A DNA stretch of 64,000 nucleotides from positions 62,001 to 126,000 of the forward strand of contig DAOTXR010000043.1 in NCBI GenBank assembly GCA_034435375.1, given 5' to 3'. Numbering within the stretch: position 1 is the first letter of the stretch; every line of letters starts with the position of its first letter. Positions 35,825-43,604 of the stretch are shown piece by piece. This stretch comes from DAOTXR01 sp034435375 (lineage in GTDB: Bacteria; Chloroflexota; Anaerolineae; Aggregatilineales; UBA3940). The notes beneath the pieces are model-generated. The model saw only the letters and a program-made list of their open reading frames with translations. It had not been told where the DNA came from and ran no database searches. The position numbers and the translations under genes are program-made.

Positions 35825-36515
35825 CCAGAACGACCTGGAGCGCCTCCGAGCTGTATACAGGGGTCGGGATCAGGGAGGGCAAGGGCTATACTCGCTGTTT
35901 AACCCTGCCTACCTGTTCATGGTGCAACAACGGCAGCGGGCAACGCTCCGACTCCTGCACGATCTGGGTCTCTCCAAGCTGGCTGGTAAGCGTCTCCTTG
36001 AGGTGGGATGCGGCAACGGCGGGGTGCTGTACGAATACCTGGGATATGGCGCACGACCTCAAGAGATACATGGGATCGACCTGCTGCCAGAACGTGTAGC
36101 AAGCGCCCATCGATGGCTGCCCCATGCATCGGTATTGACTGCTGATGGCCAGCGGCTTCCCTACAAGTCTGGCTGCTTCGATGGAGTGCTACAGTACACG
36201 ATGTTCTCCTCGATCCTCGACGACGACGTGAAAGCCAACATTGCTCAGGAGATGCTGCGGGTGGTGCGCAGGCCGGGAGGGGTGATCGTATGGTACGACT
36301 TCTGGACCAATCCTACCAATCCCCAGACACGTGGCATCCACCCGGCAGAAATACGGCAGCTGTTCCCAGGGTGTCGCTACTTATTCCAGCGCATCACGCT
36401 GGCCCCGCCGATCGCACGACGGCTGGTGCAGGTATCGTGGGTCTTGTGCGAGCTGTTGGAGAAACTTTCCTGGTTGAACACACATTATCTGGTTGGGATT
36501 GTGCCGTTGGAGTGA
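35814..36515 (+). CDS. Class I SAM-dependent methyltransferase
   Basis: A 233-residue protein with KRLLEVGCGNGGVLYEYLGYG (SAM-binding motif I, about 58-79), IHGIDLLPERV (strand 2), VLTADGQRLPYKSGCFDGVLQ (strand 4 with Asp) and RVVRRPGGVIVWYDFW. It begins 11 bases before the end of the GT2 gene, so they are co-translated. It is the last gene of the plus-strand block and faces a convergent sugar transferase gene 76 bases away. A methylation step of the glycan is likely. Confidence 0.88.
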   Translation: MADDQNDLERLRAVYRGRDQGGQGLYSLFNPAYLFMVQQRQRATLRLLHDLGLSKLAGKRLLEVGCGNGGVLYEYLGYGARPQEIHGIDLLPERVASAHRWLPHASVLTADGQRLPYKSGCFDGVLQYTMFSSILDDDVKANIAQEMLRVVRRPGGVIVWYDFWTNPTNPQTRGIHPAEIRQLFPGCRYLFQRITLAPPIARRLVQVSWVLCELLEKLSWLNTHYLVGIVPLE

Positions 36516-36591
36516 ATTTAGCTCCCCGTTTGCGTACTCCGACTCCAAGAGAAACGCTGCCACAAGCCGCAGCAGGCATATGGTCCCCACT

Positions 36592-37179
36592 TCAGCGCCA
36601 CAGTAGCAGGAAGGTGCGCCACAGGATAGCCAGATCGCGCCCAAAGGTGGCTGTGCGCACGTACTCCAGGTCAAGCGCCAGCTTGGCAGGCATAATGACC
36701 TCAACGTACTGCTGCTCCCAGTCAGGGCCGGACAACAAGGCTTCCTCGTGGCGGAAATGGACCGAGGCAGGGCTGGTGATGCCAGGCCGCACGCCGAACA
36801 CTGCTCGCTGCTCGTCAGAGTAAAGCGCCACATAGCGCGGATCCTCAGGCCGAGGACCAACCAGGCTCATGTCGCCGCGCAGGACATTGATCAACTGCGG
36901 CAGCTCGTCGAGCTTGGTGCGGCGCAGAAAGCGCCCCACGCGCGTCACGCGGGGATCGCCTGATGTCGTAATGCCAGGCCCGCAGCCGGCAGCACCGACG
37001 ATCATCGAGCGGAACTTATACAACGTGAAGGTTCGCCCCCCCTGCCCCACGCGCACGGCGCGATGAAAAATCGGGCCAGGGGAATCCAGACAAATGGCGG
37101 CGGCAACGACGACGAAGAACGGCAACAGAACGATCAGCGCCAGGGCGCTCACAGTCACGTCGAAGGCGCGCTTGAGCAC
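36592..37179 (-). CDS. Short polyprenyl-phosphate sugar-1-phosphate transferase
   Basis: About 195 residues, the catalytic-domain-only type of bacterial sugar transferase. It has an N-terminal membrane helix (DVTVSALALIVLLPFFVVVAAA), DSPGPIFHRAVRVGQGGRTFTLYKFRSM, RVTRVGRFLRRTKLDELPQLINVLRGDMSLVGPRPE (KxDELPQ and GPRPE motifs) and VRPGITSPASV. It transfers a sugar-1-phosphate to undecaprenyl phosphate to start a glycan. The GTG at 37179 with GAGG upstream fits the usual start (MLKRAFD); a GTG at 37215 gives a longer Gly-rich leader. It ends 18 bases after the DegT gene in the same direction. Confidence 0.9.
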   Translation of the reverse strand: MLKRAFDVTVSALALIVLLPFFVVVAAAICLDSPGPIFHRAVRVGQGGRTFTLYKFRSMIVGAAGCGPGITTSGDPRVTRVGRFLRRTKLDELPQLINVLRGDMSLVGPRPEDPRYVALYSDEQRAVFGVRPGITSPASVHFRHEEALLSGPDWEQQYVEVIMPAKLALDLEYVRTATFGRDLAILWRTFLLLWR

Positions 37180-37232
37180 AAGCCTCGTTCTCCCCAACCC
37201 TAGCCCACCCCCCACAGAGGAAGGCTATCGTT

Positions 37233-38405
37233 TCAGCGGTGGAAGGTGTCCACCACCTCCGAGACGCCGGCGATCACATCGTCCACATCCGCGTCTGTCA
37301 GAGCAGAGTGAAGAGGAAGGGACACCACACGCCAGTATTCGCGCAACGCCACTGGAAAGTCCTCCGGCTGCCAACCATACCTGTTGCGGTAGTAAGGGTG
37401 CAGATGGATGGGGATGAAGTGGACACTCGCGCCAATGTTGCGGATTTTCAATTCCTCGATCAGGCGGGCGCGGTCGACCGCCAGGCGGTCGAGGTGGAGT
37501 CGCAGGACGTACAGGTGCCAGGCATGAGCGTCACCGGGGCGCTCCACGGGAACCTCTAGTTCAGGCATCGTCGAGAAGGCCGCCGTATAACGTCGGACCA
37601 TTTCGCGGCGGCGCTGCTGCATCGACGCCAGGCGAGACAACTGGACCAGCCCTAGCGCAGCCTGGAGGTCGGTCATGTTGTACTTCCAGCCTGCCTCGAT
37701 GACCTCGTAGTACCAGGAGCCTTCGGCGGAGTAGCGCTTCCAGGCATCGCGATCCATACCATGCAGGCTGAGCAGACGGGCGCGCTCGATCAGATCGGGG
37801 GAGCCAGTCAACATGCCGCCCTCACCGGTGGTCAGGTTCTTGGTCGCATAGAAGCTGAAGGCCGTCAGATCGCCCACAGCGCCGATAGGCTGCCCCTGAT
37901 AGGCGGCGGGAAGCGCATGGGCAGCATCTTCGATCACGGCGAGGCGATGCTGGTGGGCTAGGTCGAGGAGAGGGCGCATATCACAGGGATGGCCAGCATA
38001 GTGGACGGGCAGGATGGCGCGTGTGCGCGGCGTGATAGCCGCCGCCACGCGATCGGGATCGAGGGTGAGATAAACTGGCTCAATGTCAGCTAGGACAGGC
38101 GTGGCCCCCACGTGCTCAATGACGTGAACCGACGAGCAGAAGGTCATTGGAGAGGTGATCACCTCGTCGCCAGGGCCAATGTCGAGCGCCAGCAGCGCCA
38201 GGTGCAGCGCTGCTGTGCAGGAATTGACGGCCAATGCCGCCGGAGCGCCAATGCTGGCAGCAAACTCCTGCTCAAAGTGGTGGGTACGAGGGCCAGTGGT
38301 AATCCAGCCGGAGCGCAACGCCTCGACCACAGCTTCGACTTCAGCGTTGGTGATGTCGGGAGGGGAGAAGGGCAGGAAGGTTGGACGGCGGGGCCGGGTG
38401 GACAT
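37233..38405 (-). CDS. DegT/DnrJ/EryC1-family sugar aminotransferase
   Basis: About 390 residues. It has FLPFSPPDITNAEVEAVVEALRSGWITTGP, the family start; VNSCTAALHLAL (cofactor phosphate binding), VHYAGHPCDM, VIEDAAHALPA (Asp for the PLP ring), FSFYATKNLTTGEGGM (Schiff-base Lys), and HLYVLRL. It would transfer an amino group to a keto-sugar, such as the product of the FlaA1-type dehydratase (LegC/PglE-like step). The frame also opens at GTG 38426; the ATG at 38405 with GGAG nine bases upstream is chosen. Confidence 0.92.
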   Translation of the reverse strand: MSTRPRRPTFLPFSPPDITNAEVEAVVEALRSGWITTGPRTHHFEQEFAASIGAPAALAVNSCTAALHLALLALDIGPGDEVITSPMTFCSSVHVIEHVGATPVLADIEPVYLTLDPDRVAAAITPRTRAILPVHYAGHPCDMRPLLDLAHQHRLAVIEDAAHALPAAYQGQPIGAVGDLTAFSFYATKNLTTGEGGMLTGSPDLIERARLLSLHGMDRDAWKRYSAEGSWYYEVIEAGWKYNMTDLQAALGLVQLSRLASMQQRRREMVRRYTAAFSTMPELEVPVERPGDAHAWHLYVLRLHLDRLAVDRARLIEELKIRNIGASVHFIPIHLHPYYRNRYGWQPEDFPVALREYWRVVSLPLHSALTDADVDDVIAGVSEVVDTFHR

Positions 38406-38553
38406 AGCGGCCAACTCCGTGTGCACATGACCGGATTATGGCCTGATTATACCCGGTTTTGTCCGTGGAGATGGCATACAGATAGGCGTGTGCCCTATGC
38501 CAGATATATGCTCTCTACGCAAGACAGAGGACAGACTGGCTGAGGCCGAGAGT

Positions 38554-38604
38554 CTCCCCCTCTCCAGGCACAAGCCGCACAGCAGCGCTGCTGGAGAGGG
38601 GGAG
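38554..38604. repeat. Perfect 14-bp inverted repeat, likely transcript end
   Basis: CTCCCCCTCTCCAG and its exact complement are separated by 23 bases that themselves contain CAGCGCTGCTG. It lies between the lipoprotein gene stop (38665) and the DegT start (38405), both minus strand. It could end the lipoprotein transcript; no T-run follows. Confidence 0.5.
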
Positions 38605-38664
38605 GCTCGCACAAGTCTTCAGTTTCTTACAGATTTACCCCAGCGCTGTCCGCCCCTAAACTCT

Positions 38665-39216
38665 TTAGCGGGCGCAGAAGGTGTAAATGTCCAACCCTTT
38701 CGGGCCGACCACGTACCACACGCCGTCGCCGTCGTCGAACTGCATCTCAACCTGGAAGGTGCACGTCCAGGTATCGCTGTCGCCATTCAGGAACGTGACC
38801 CTGACGTCAAAATCGACCATCTGAGCTACGTAGTCGTCGCCGCTTGGAGCCACCCAAGTGGTCCGGTCCTCGATCAGCGACACTTCCTTGACCAGCCCCG
38901 TGTTCTGAGCCGTCTGCTCCGGGTTCTCGTAGCGCTGGAACATCTGCATCTTGGCCGCGATCTGGTTCTGCTGGTAGGCAATCATGTCCCGCAGATAGCC
39001 TTCCCATGTCCCTTGCGGCGTATCTTTGGCCTGGCTCCGCGCCTCCTCGCCGATAGCCTCGGTGGGCCGCTCGGTAGGAAGTGGGTTGCCGCCCGCCTGC
39101 ACGTTGCCGGTTTCCGCACTGCCGCCCAGCAGCGAACAAGCTGCCAGGGCAGCCGACAGCGTGACTAGCAGGATCGCTGCCAGTACGCGCGTGCGATGGT
39201 TTTGGATGCTGTTCAT
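38665..39216 (-). CDS. Putative lipoprotein of unknown function
   Basis: About 183 residues. An N-terminal signal with lipobox LAAC (LVTLSAALAACSLLGG) indicates lipidation of the Cys. A mature Gly/Thr/Pro-rich linker (about 28-50) is followed by a helical stretch (TWEGYLRDMIAYQQNQIAAKMQMF) and a beta-rich domain to the end. The ATG at 39216 starts the signal peptide; a longer frame from 39267 would bury it. I do not recognise the family. Confidence 0.8.
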   Translation of the reverse strand: MNSIQNHRTRVLAAILLVTLSAALAACSLLGGSAETGNVQAGGNPLPTERPTEAIGEEARSQAKDTPQGTWEGYLRDMIAYQQNQIAAKMQMFQRYENPEQTAQNTGLVKEVSLIEDRTTWVAPSGDDYVAQMVDFDVRVTFLNGDSDTWTCTFQVEMQFDDGDGVWYVVGPKGLDIYTFCAR

Positions 39217-39517
39217 ATTTGCCCTATCCTCTCTATAAGATAAAGAGTCGTGCCTTGAGTGTGGCATCCTGCCTGAGCATCTGACCGAAAAAGTTCTTAC
39301 ACTCTTTCAGTGAAGCACTTAACAGGATAAAAATGGATACCTCACATGTAAATCCTACCACAGTCCTAAACATACTCGATTTTCAACGGGTGCGCCAGTG
39401 GCTTCCGGCGCATGCCGCACCCTCGAATTCGGCTGCCGCCAGGCTGTCCAGGCCGCGTTCCCCAATGTGACCTACACCCATTTGCTACCCCTTTCTCTGC
39501 ACGGTAGAATCGCGCCG
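39217..39517. other. Divergent intergenic region, no clear element
   Basis: About 300 bases separate the lipoprotein gene (minus) and a GT2 gene (plus). It must hold promoters for both. I see no strong -35/-10 pair; a TGCGCC/GGCGCA hairpin occurs near 39390-39410. An ORF opening at 39398 is an unlikely upstream extension of the GT2 gene. Confidence 0.5.
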
Positions 39518-40444
39518 ATGAACGATCTGGGCATCGTGATCGTCAACTGGAACACCCGCGATTATCTGCGCCGCTGTTTGCAGACCGTTTTTGCCAGCCA
39601 GGGTGCGATCACCTACCACGTCGTGGTTGTCGATAACGGATCTGCCGACGGCAGCGCACAGATGGTCGCGGCTGAGTTTCCGCAGGCAACCTTGATCAGC
39701 GGGCACGGGAACATCGGCTATCCGGCAGGCAATAACCTGGGTTTGCGCGCCCTGGGCTTCTCCGACCAGCCTGGCCAGACTTCGCCCGATGCACCTCGAT
39801 ATGCGCTGCTGCTGAATCCCGATACCGAGCTTCCTCCAGATGCCCTGACGGAGATCGTGGCCTACCTGGATGCCCATCCTGAGATCGGCGTGATCGGCCC
39901 TCGCCTAGTGCTGCCCGACGGTTCGCTCGACCTGGCCTGTCGCCGCAGCCTGCCTACGGTCGAGGTATCCCTGTGGCGCTTGATCGGCTTCTCAAAGCTT
40001 TTCCCACGCAGCAAACGTTTTGGCCGCTACAACCTGACTTTCCTCGACGAGGATGAGATCGCCGAGGTTGGTGCTGTGGTTGGCGCGTTTATGATGCTTC
40101 GCCGTGAAGCCATCGACCGTGTTGGCCTGCTTGACGAGACCTTCTTTATGTACGGTGAAGACCTGGATTGGTGCAAGCGCATCGGCGAGGCAGGCTGGCG
40201 GATCGTCTATTACCCGCGTGTACGTGTCCTGCATATCAAACGAGCTGCCAGCCGGCAAAACAAACGCGCCCGTTTGGAGTTCGTGCGCGCCTTTCTGATC
40301 TTCTATCGTAAACACTACCGGGCTGGAACATCCTGGCCAGTGCATCTTGCTGTGCTGTTGGGCATCGGGCTGTGGGGCGGCCCCAAGTTATGGCCGGAAT
40401 TGGTCGCTCCCCGTGCTGGAGCGCAGTCAACCTCCACCATGTAG
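39518..40444 (+). CDS. GT2-family glycosyltransferase (rhamnosyltransferase-like)
   Basis: About 308 residues. It has LGIVIVNWNTRDYLRRCL, VVVVDNGSADGSAQMV (first Asp), GNIGYPAGNNLGL, ALLLNPDTELPPDAL (DxD-type), VIGPRLVLPDGS, VGAFMMLRREAIDRVGLLDETFFMYGEDLDWCKRI (catalytic ED). This is the WcaA/WbbL-like group that often adds rhamnose or another deoxysugar. The ATG at 39518 matches the family start; the longer frame from 39398 adds 40 unrelated residues. It precedes the sugar-1-phosphate transferase by 21 bases. Confidence 0.9.
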   Translation: MNDLGIVIVNWNTRDYLRRCLQTVFASQGAITYHVVVVDNGSADGSAQMVAAEFPQATLISGHGNIGYPAGNNLGLRALGFSDQPGQTSPDAPRYALLLNPDTELPPDALTEIVAYLDAHPEIGVIGPRLVLPDGSLDLACRRSLPTVEVSLWRLIGFSKLFPRSKRFGRYNLTFLDEDEIAEVGAVVGAFMMLRREAIDRVGLLDETFFMYGEDLDWCKRIGEAGWRIVYYPRVRVLHIKRAASRQNKRARLEFVRAFLIFYRKHYRAGTSWPVHLAVLLGIGLWGGPKLWPELVAPRAGAQSTSTM

Positions 40445-40465
40445 TGTGTCGGTAAGGAGGATGGG

Positions 40466-41887
40466 GTGAACCAGAACAAAGCTCGCACATTGTTCATTGT
40501 CTCGCGCATCATGCTCGACGCGCTGATGGCCATTTTGGCGTTTATCGCTGCCCACCAGTTTCGCCTTTTCGTACCGTTTCCTAACCGCCTCGCCAACGAT
40601 CCGGGATTTGTGACCTATCTCCCCATGCTGATCGTGCAGGTGATCAGCATCCTAACCGTGTTTTACTTCAACAAGTTGTACCACATGGTGCGCGTAGCAT
40701 CGCGGCTGGACGAGGTTTTTGGGATTGTAGGTGCAGTGAGCATCGGCACCATGCTGTCCGTGGCTATCTCGGCCCTGACTCTCAAGAACACCATCTTCGA
40801 GCTTGACTTCCCGCGGGCAATGGTGCTCTATGCCTGGCTGTTCAGCGTCGTGTTGATCACCGCAGGGCGCGAGGTTCACCGCAGCCTGTGGCACTGGCTG
40901 CGTATGCGGGGCATTGGCCGCGACCGCGTCCTGGTGGTCGGCTCCGGCGATACGGCACAGGCCATCGTGCAGAAAATCCAATGGTCGCCTTACCTGGGCT
41001 ATGAACTGGTCGGCGTGGTCAACGACGGCGACGAAAAATCCAATGTGGCTGGAGCGCCGATTCTGGGCCAGTATGACGATCTATCTGAGATCATCGACAA
41101 GAACGATATCCGGGAAGTGCTGATCGCCATGCCGGAGGGTACCAGCCGCCATGACATCGTGCGATTGGTCAGCATGTGTCAGCGTGGCAGTGTGGCGATC
41201 AAAATCTTTCCCGACATGTTTGAATTCATCACGACCGGTGTTTCCATCGACGATATGGGCGGATTGCCGCTGCTCACCGTGCGCGACATCCAGCTTCGGG
41301 GTTGGAAGCTCAGCCTCAAGCGCGGCATGGATATCCTGGGAGCGACCATCGGGCTGATTCTCACCTCACCTTTTCTGATGCTGATGGCATTGCTGATCAA
41401 GCTCGACTCACCTGGCCCGGTCTTCTACTGTCAGGAGCGTATGGGCCTGGATGGACGACCCTTCCAGATGATCAAGTTCCGCTCAATGCGTATCGATGCT
41501 GAACAAGATGGCCCTGGCTGGACCACCGAGGACGATCCGCGCCGCACCCGCCTGGGTTCGTTCATGCGTTCCAGGAACATTGATGAGCTTCCCCAGCTGA
41601 TCAACGTCTTGCTGGGAGAGATGAGCCTGGTGGGGCCGCGCCCGGAGCGTCCTGTCTACGTCGACAGGTTCCGTAACAGCATCCCACGCTACATGGAGCG
41701 TCATCGCGAGAAGGCCGGTATGGCAGGTTGGGCGCAGGTGAACGGCCTGCGCGGCAACACCTCGATTGCCGAGCGCACCAAGTACGACCTGTGGTACGTG
41801 GAGAACTGGTCGCTCTGGCTCGACATCAAGATCATCGTCCGCACCATATGGCAGACGCTGGTGGAGCGTGGCCGTAACGCCTACTGA
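40466..41887 (+). CDS. Long polyprenyl glycosylphosphotransferase (WbaP/WcaJ-like)
   Basis: A 473-residue protein. The N-terminal half has four to five membrane helices (about 10-130). A CoA-binding-like Rossmann segment follows (RVLVVGSGDTAQAIVQ, about 152-167). The C-terminal half is the catalytic transferase: SLKRGMDILGATIGLILTSPFLMLMALLI, DSPGPVFYCQERMGLDGRPFQMIKFRSM, LGSFMRSRNIDELPQLINVLLGEMSLVGPRPERP and KAGMAGWAQVNGLRG. It puts the first sugar-phosphate on undecaprenyl phosphate. AAGGAGG precedes the GTG by five bases, a textbook ribosome site. A shorter paralogue is at 36592-37179. Confidence 0.93.
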   Translation: MNQNKARTLFIVSRIMLDALMAILAFIAAHQFRLFVPFPNRLANDPGFVTYLPMLIVQVISILTVFYFNKLYHMVRVASRLDEVFGIVGAVSIGTMLSVAISALTLKNTIFELDFPRAMVLYAWLFSVVLITAGREVHRSLWHWLRMRGIGRDRVLVVGSGDTAQAIVQKIQWSPYLGYELVGVVNDGDEKSNVAGAPILGQYDDLSEIIDKNDIREVLIAMPEGTSRHDIVRLVSMCQRGSVAIKIFPDMFEFITTGVSIDDMGGLPLLTVRDIQLRGWKLSLKRGMDILGATIGLILTSPFLMLMALLIKLDSPGPVFYCQERMGLDGRPFQMIKFRSMRIDAEQDGPGWTTEDDPRRTRLGSFMRSRNIDELPQLINVLLGEMSLVGPRPERPVYVDRFRNSIPRYMERHREKAGMAGWAQVNGLRGNTSIAERTKYDLWYVENWSLWLDIKIIVRTIWQTLVERGRNAY

Positions 41888-41906
41888 GGCGCTCAAGGGC
41901 TGCCGG

Positions 41907-42818
41907 TCAGTATTCTTTGCCTATTCTCAGCACGTGCCGCGTGAAAGCGTGCCACAGCCGCTTGACTGGGCGCTCGGTGAAGTGCGCGGCAAAGCTGCGT
42001 GCAGCCTCCACAGGGCTGACCTCCCCCAATTGCTGCCGCAGATAGTAGTGATGCTCAATGATCCACAGGTACAGGTCGCCCTCGGTGCGGCCAGGAAAAT
42101 CTTTCAGCACTCCGCTCTCGCGGATCACCCGAACCAGCGGCAGGTACACCTGATCAAACCACTGGATCGCTGCTTCCTGGAAGCTGAACTCGCGGCGCCA
42201 TTCGGTGGACTGCAAATAGCGGTGCACCTCGATGTGCTCCAGCAGCAGGTGATAGCCGCCTGGAATGGTCAAGACGATGGGGGCATCGGGGCGCAACTCG
42301 TCTAGGTGGGTCGCCTCCAGAAACTCCGACTTCTCCCCAATCACCTCCAACTCCCCTGGCGCGATGTCCGGCGTCAGAGGGACACGCGTGCGGCACTCCA
42401 TCACCTCCGCGTCGATGTACTCGTGGCCCAGCTCACGCGCCACACTGACGCGGTGGTTGCCATCGACGACAAAATACACCTCACCGACCTTGTATAGCTT
42501 TACAGGCGGCAGATCGACATGTTCGTAGTAGGCGCTGCCCACCCGCTGCCAGCGGTCGGCAGTGAAATCCTGCGTGGGTAGGAATGCGCGATCGAAGTCC
42601 CGGTAGCGATTGACGCTCCCTACGATCTTCTCGACTGGCACAGACTGCAATCCTCGGTAGATGGGCAGCCCGGCCCTGGTCTTGCGGCGAACTTCCTCGT
42701 AGTTGAGCAGATCGTTCGACTCGCCCTGGAGCGTGGCCAAGGCGCTTCTCAGAAATGCCTTCATCCGCGCTCGCGAGAAGGCCATCCTCGCTCTGTCCAA
42801 AGCATTACCCTGTTCCAT
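41907..42818 (-). CDS. ParB/sulfiredoxin-like domain protein
   Basis: About 303 residues. The recognisable core is VYFVVDGNHRVSVARELGHEYIDAEV (about 113-138), the ParB/Srx nucleotide-binding motif with D-G-N-H-R. An N-terminal helical region and a C-terminal helical region (VHRYLQSTEWRREFSF, HHYYLRQQLGEVSP) flank it. Such domains occur in ParB nucleases, CTPases and sulfiredoxin; the rest does not identify one. I do not assign a function. GGAAAG precedes the ATG at 42818, which overlaps the phosphoesterase stop by 14 bases. An earlier TTG at 42833 is possible. Confidence 0.7.
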   Translation of the reverse strand: MEQGNALDRARMAFSRARMKAFLRSALATLQGESNDLLNYEEVRRKTRAGLPIYRGLQSVPVEKIVGSVNRYRDFDRAFLPTQDFTADRWQRVGSAYYEHVDLPPVKLYKVGEVYFVVDGNHRVSVARELGHEYIDAEVMECRTRVPLTPDIAPGELEVIGEKSEFLEATHLDELRPDAPIVLTIPGGYHLLLEHIEVHRYLQSTEWRREFSFQEAAIQWFDQVYLPLVRVIRESGVLKDFPGRTEGDLYLWIIEHHYYLRQQLGEVSPVEAARSFAAHFTERPVKRLWHAFTRHVLRIGKEY

Positions 42819-43446
42819 GCTCTTTCCACTCAATCACCCGGCTGGGATAGACATTAACCACCATCGTCTCGTAATACCTCGTTACCGACACCGTGTCACG
42901 TCGATAGGCATGCTTGTGACCATGCAACAGATACCGTGGTTTAAAGTATCGCATCAAAGTTAAAAAACTCTTAAATCCCTGGTGGGGCAGGTCTGCCCCA
43001 TCATGGATGCCCAATGGAGGCGAGTGTGTTACCAGAACGTCGATGTAACGGCCATATCGCACCTTGTTTGCCAGCAACCACGGAATCAGGTTTGCCGCGC
43101 GCGCCCACATCTCCATCTCGGTATACTGGTTGATGGCACATGGCTGGTATCGCATCGATCCCCCTAGACCGGCCACCAACAGGTCGCCAAACTTCCCTCC
43201 CCGCCCATCAATGTTCGTGCAGCCCTCCGCATGTCTGGTGATCCGCCCGTCGGACATGTACTGGACCTTGTCATGGTTGCCATACACGTACAGCACTGGC
43301 GCAACCAGCGTCGTCGCCACGTATTCCAGGTAATAATAGGGCAGGTCGCCGCACCCGATCACGAGGTCTACGTCGCCATACTGTTCGGACAGATAGGGCG
43401 AGTAGATCGCTTTGACTACTAGGTCGCTCATAGCCAAAATTTTCAT
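42805..43446 (-). CDS. Calcineurin-like metallophosphoesterase
   Basis: A 213-residue protein with the metallophosphoesterase core: MKILAMSDLVV (D8, but the usual DxH His is V10), VIGCGDLPYYYLEYV (GD, D34), YVYGNHDK (N57, H58), DVLVTHSPPLG and LLHGHKHA. Several family members with SDxV in place of DxH are expected, so the loss may be a subfamily feature. It would hydrolyse a phosphoester; the substrate is unknown. It is co-directional and overlaps the ParB-like gene by 14 bases. Confidence 0.87.
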   Translation of the reverse strand: MKILAMSDLVVKAIYSPYLSEQYGDVDLVIGCGDLPYYYLEYVATTLVAPVLYVYGNHDKVQYMSDGRITRHAEGCTNIDGRGGKFGDLLVAGLGGSMRYQPCAINQYTEMEMWARAANLIPWLLANKVRYGRYIDVLVTHSPPLGIHDGADLPHQGFKSFLTLMRYFKPRYLLHGHKHAYRRDTVSVTRYYETMVVNVYPSRVIEWKEHGTG

Positions 43447-43521
43447 GGGGAGACCCCGATTGCTTGCTGAAATATCCGGCGGGTTTTGTACAGTATATCC
43501 TGCTCCTCAAACAAACACACA

Positions 43522-43549
43522 ACAGGAGCACTCTCAGCGGTGCTCCTGT
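43522..43549. repeat. Inverted repeat between phosphoesterase and MAT genes
   Basis: ACAGGAGCAC and GTGCTCCTGT flank an eight-base loop. On the minus strand a T-rich stretch (TGTGTGTTTGTTT) follows. It may reinforce the terminator at 43564-43599. Confidence 0.55.
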
Positions 43550-43563
43550 TGTCCAGACCGGTT

Positions 43564-43599
43564 AAAAAATACAGGACGCGCCACCATGGTGCGTCCTGT
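43564..43599 (-). terminator. Rho-independent terminator of the methionine adenosyltransferase gene
   Basis: On the minus strand ACAGGACGC pairs with GCGTCCTGT across an 11-base loop and runs into ATTTTTTAA. It begins six bases after the gene's stop codon. Confidence 0.85.
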
Positions 43600-43604
43600 T
43601 GGCT

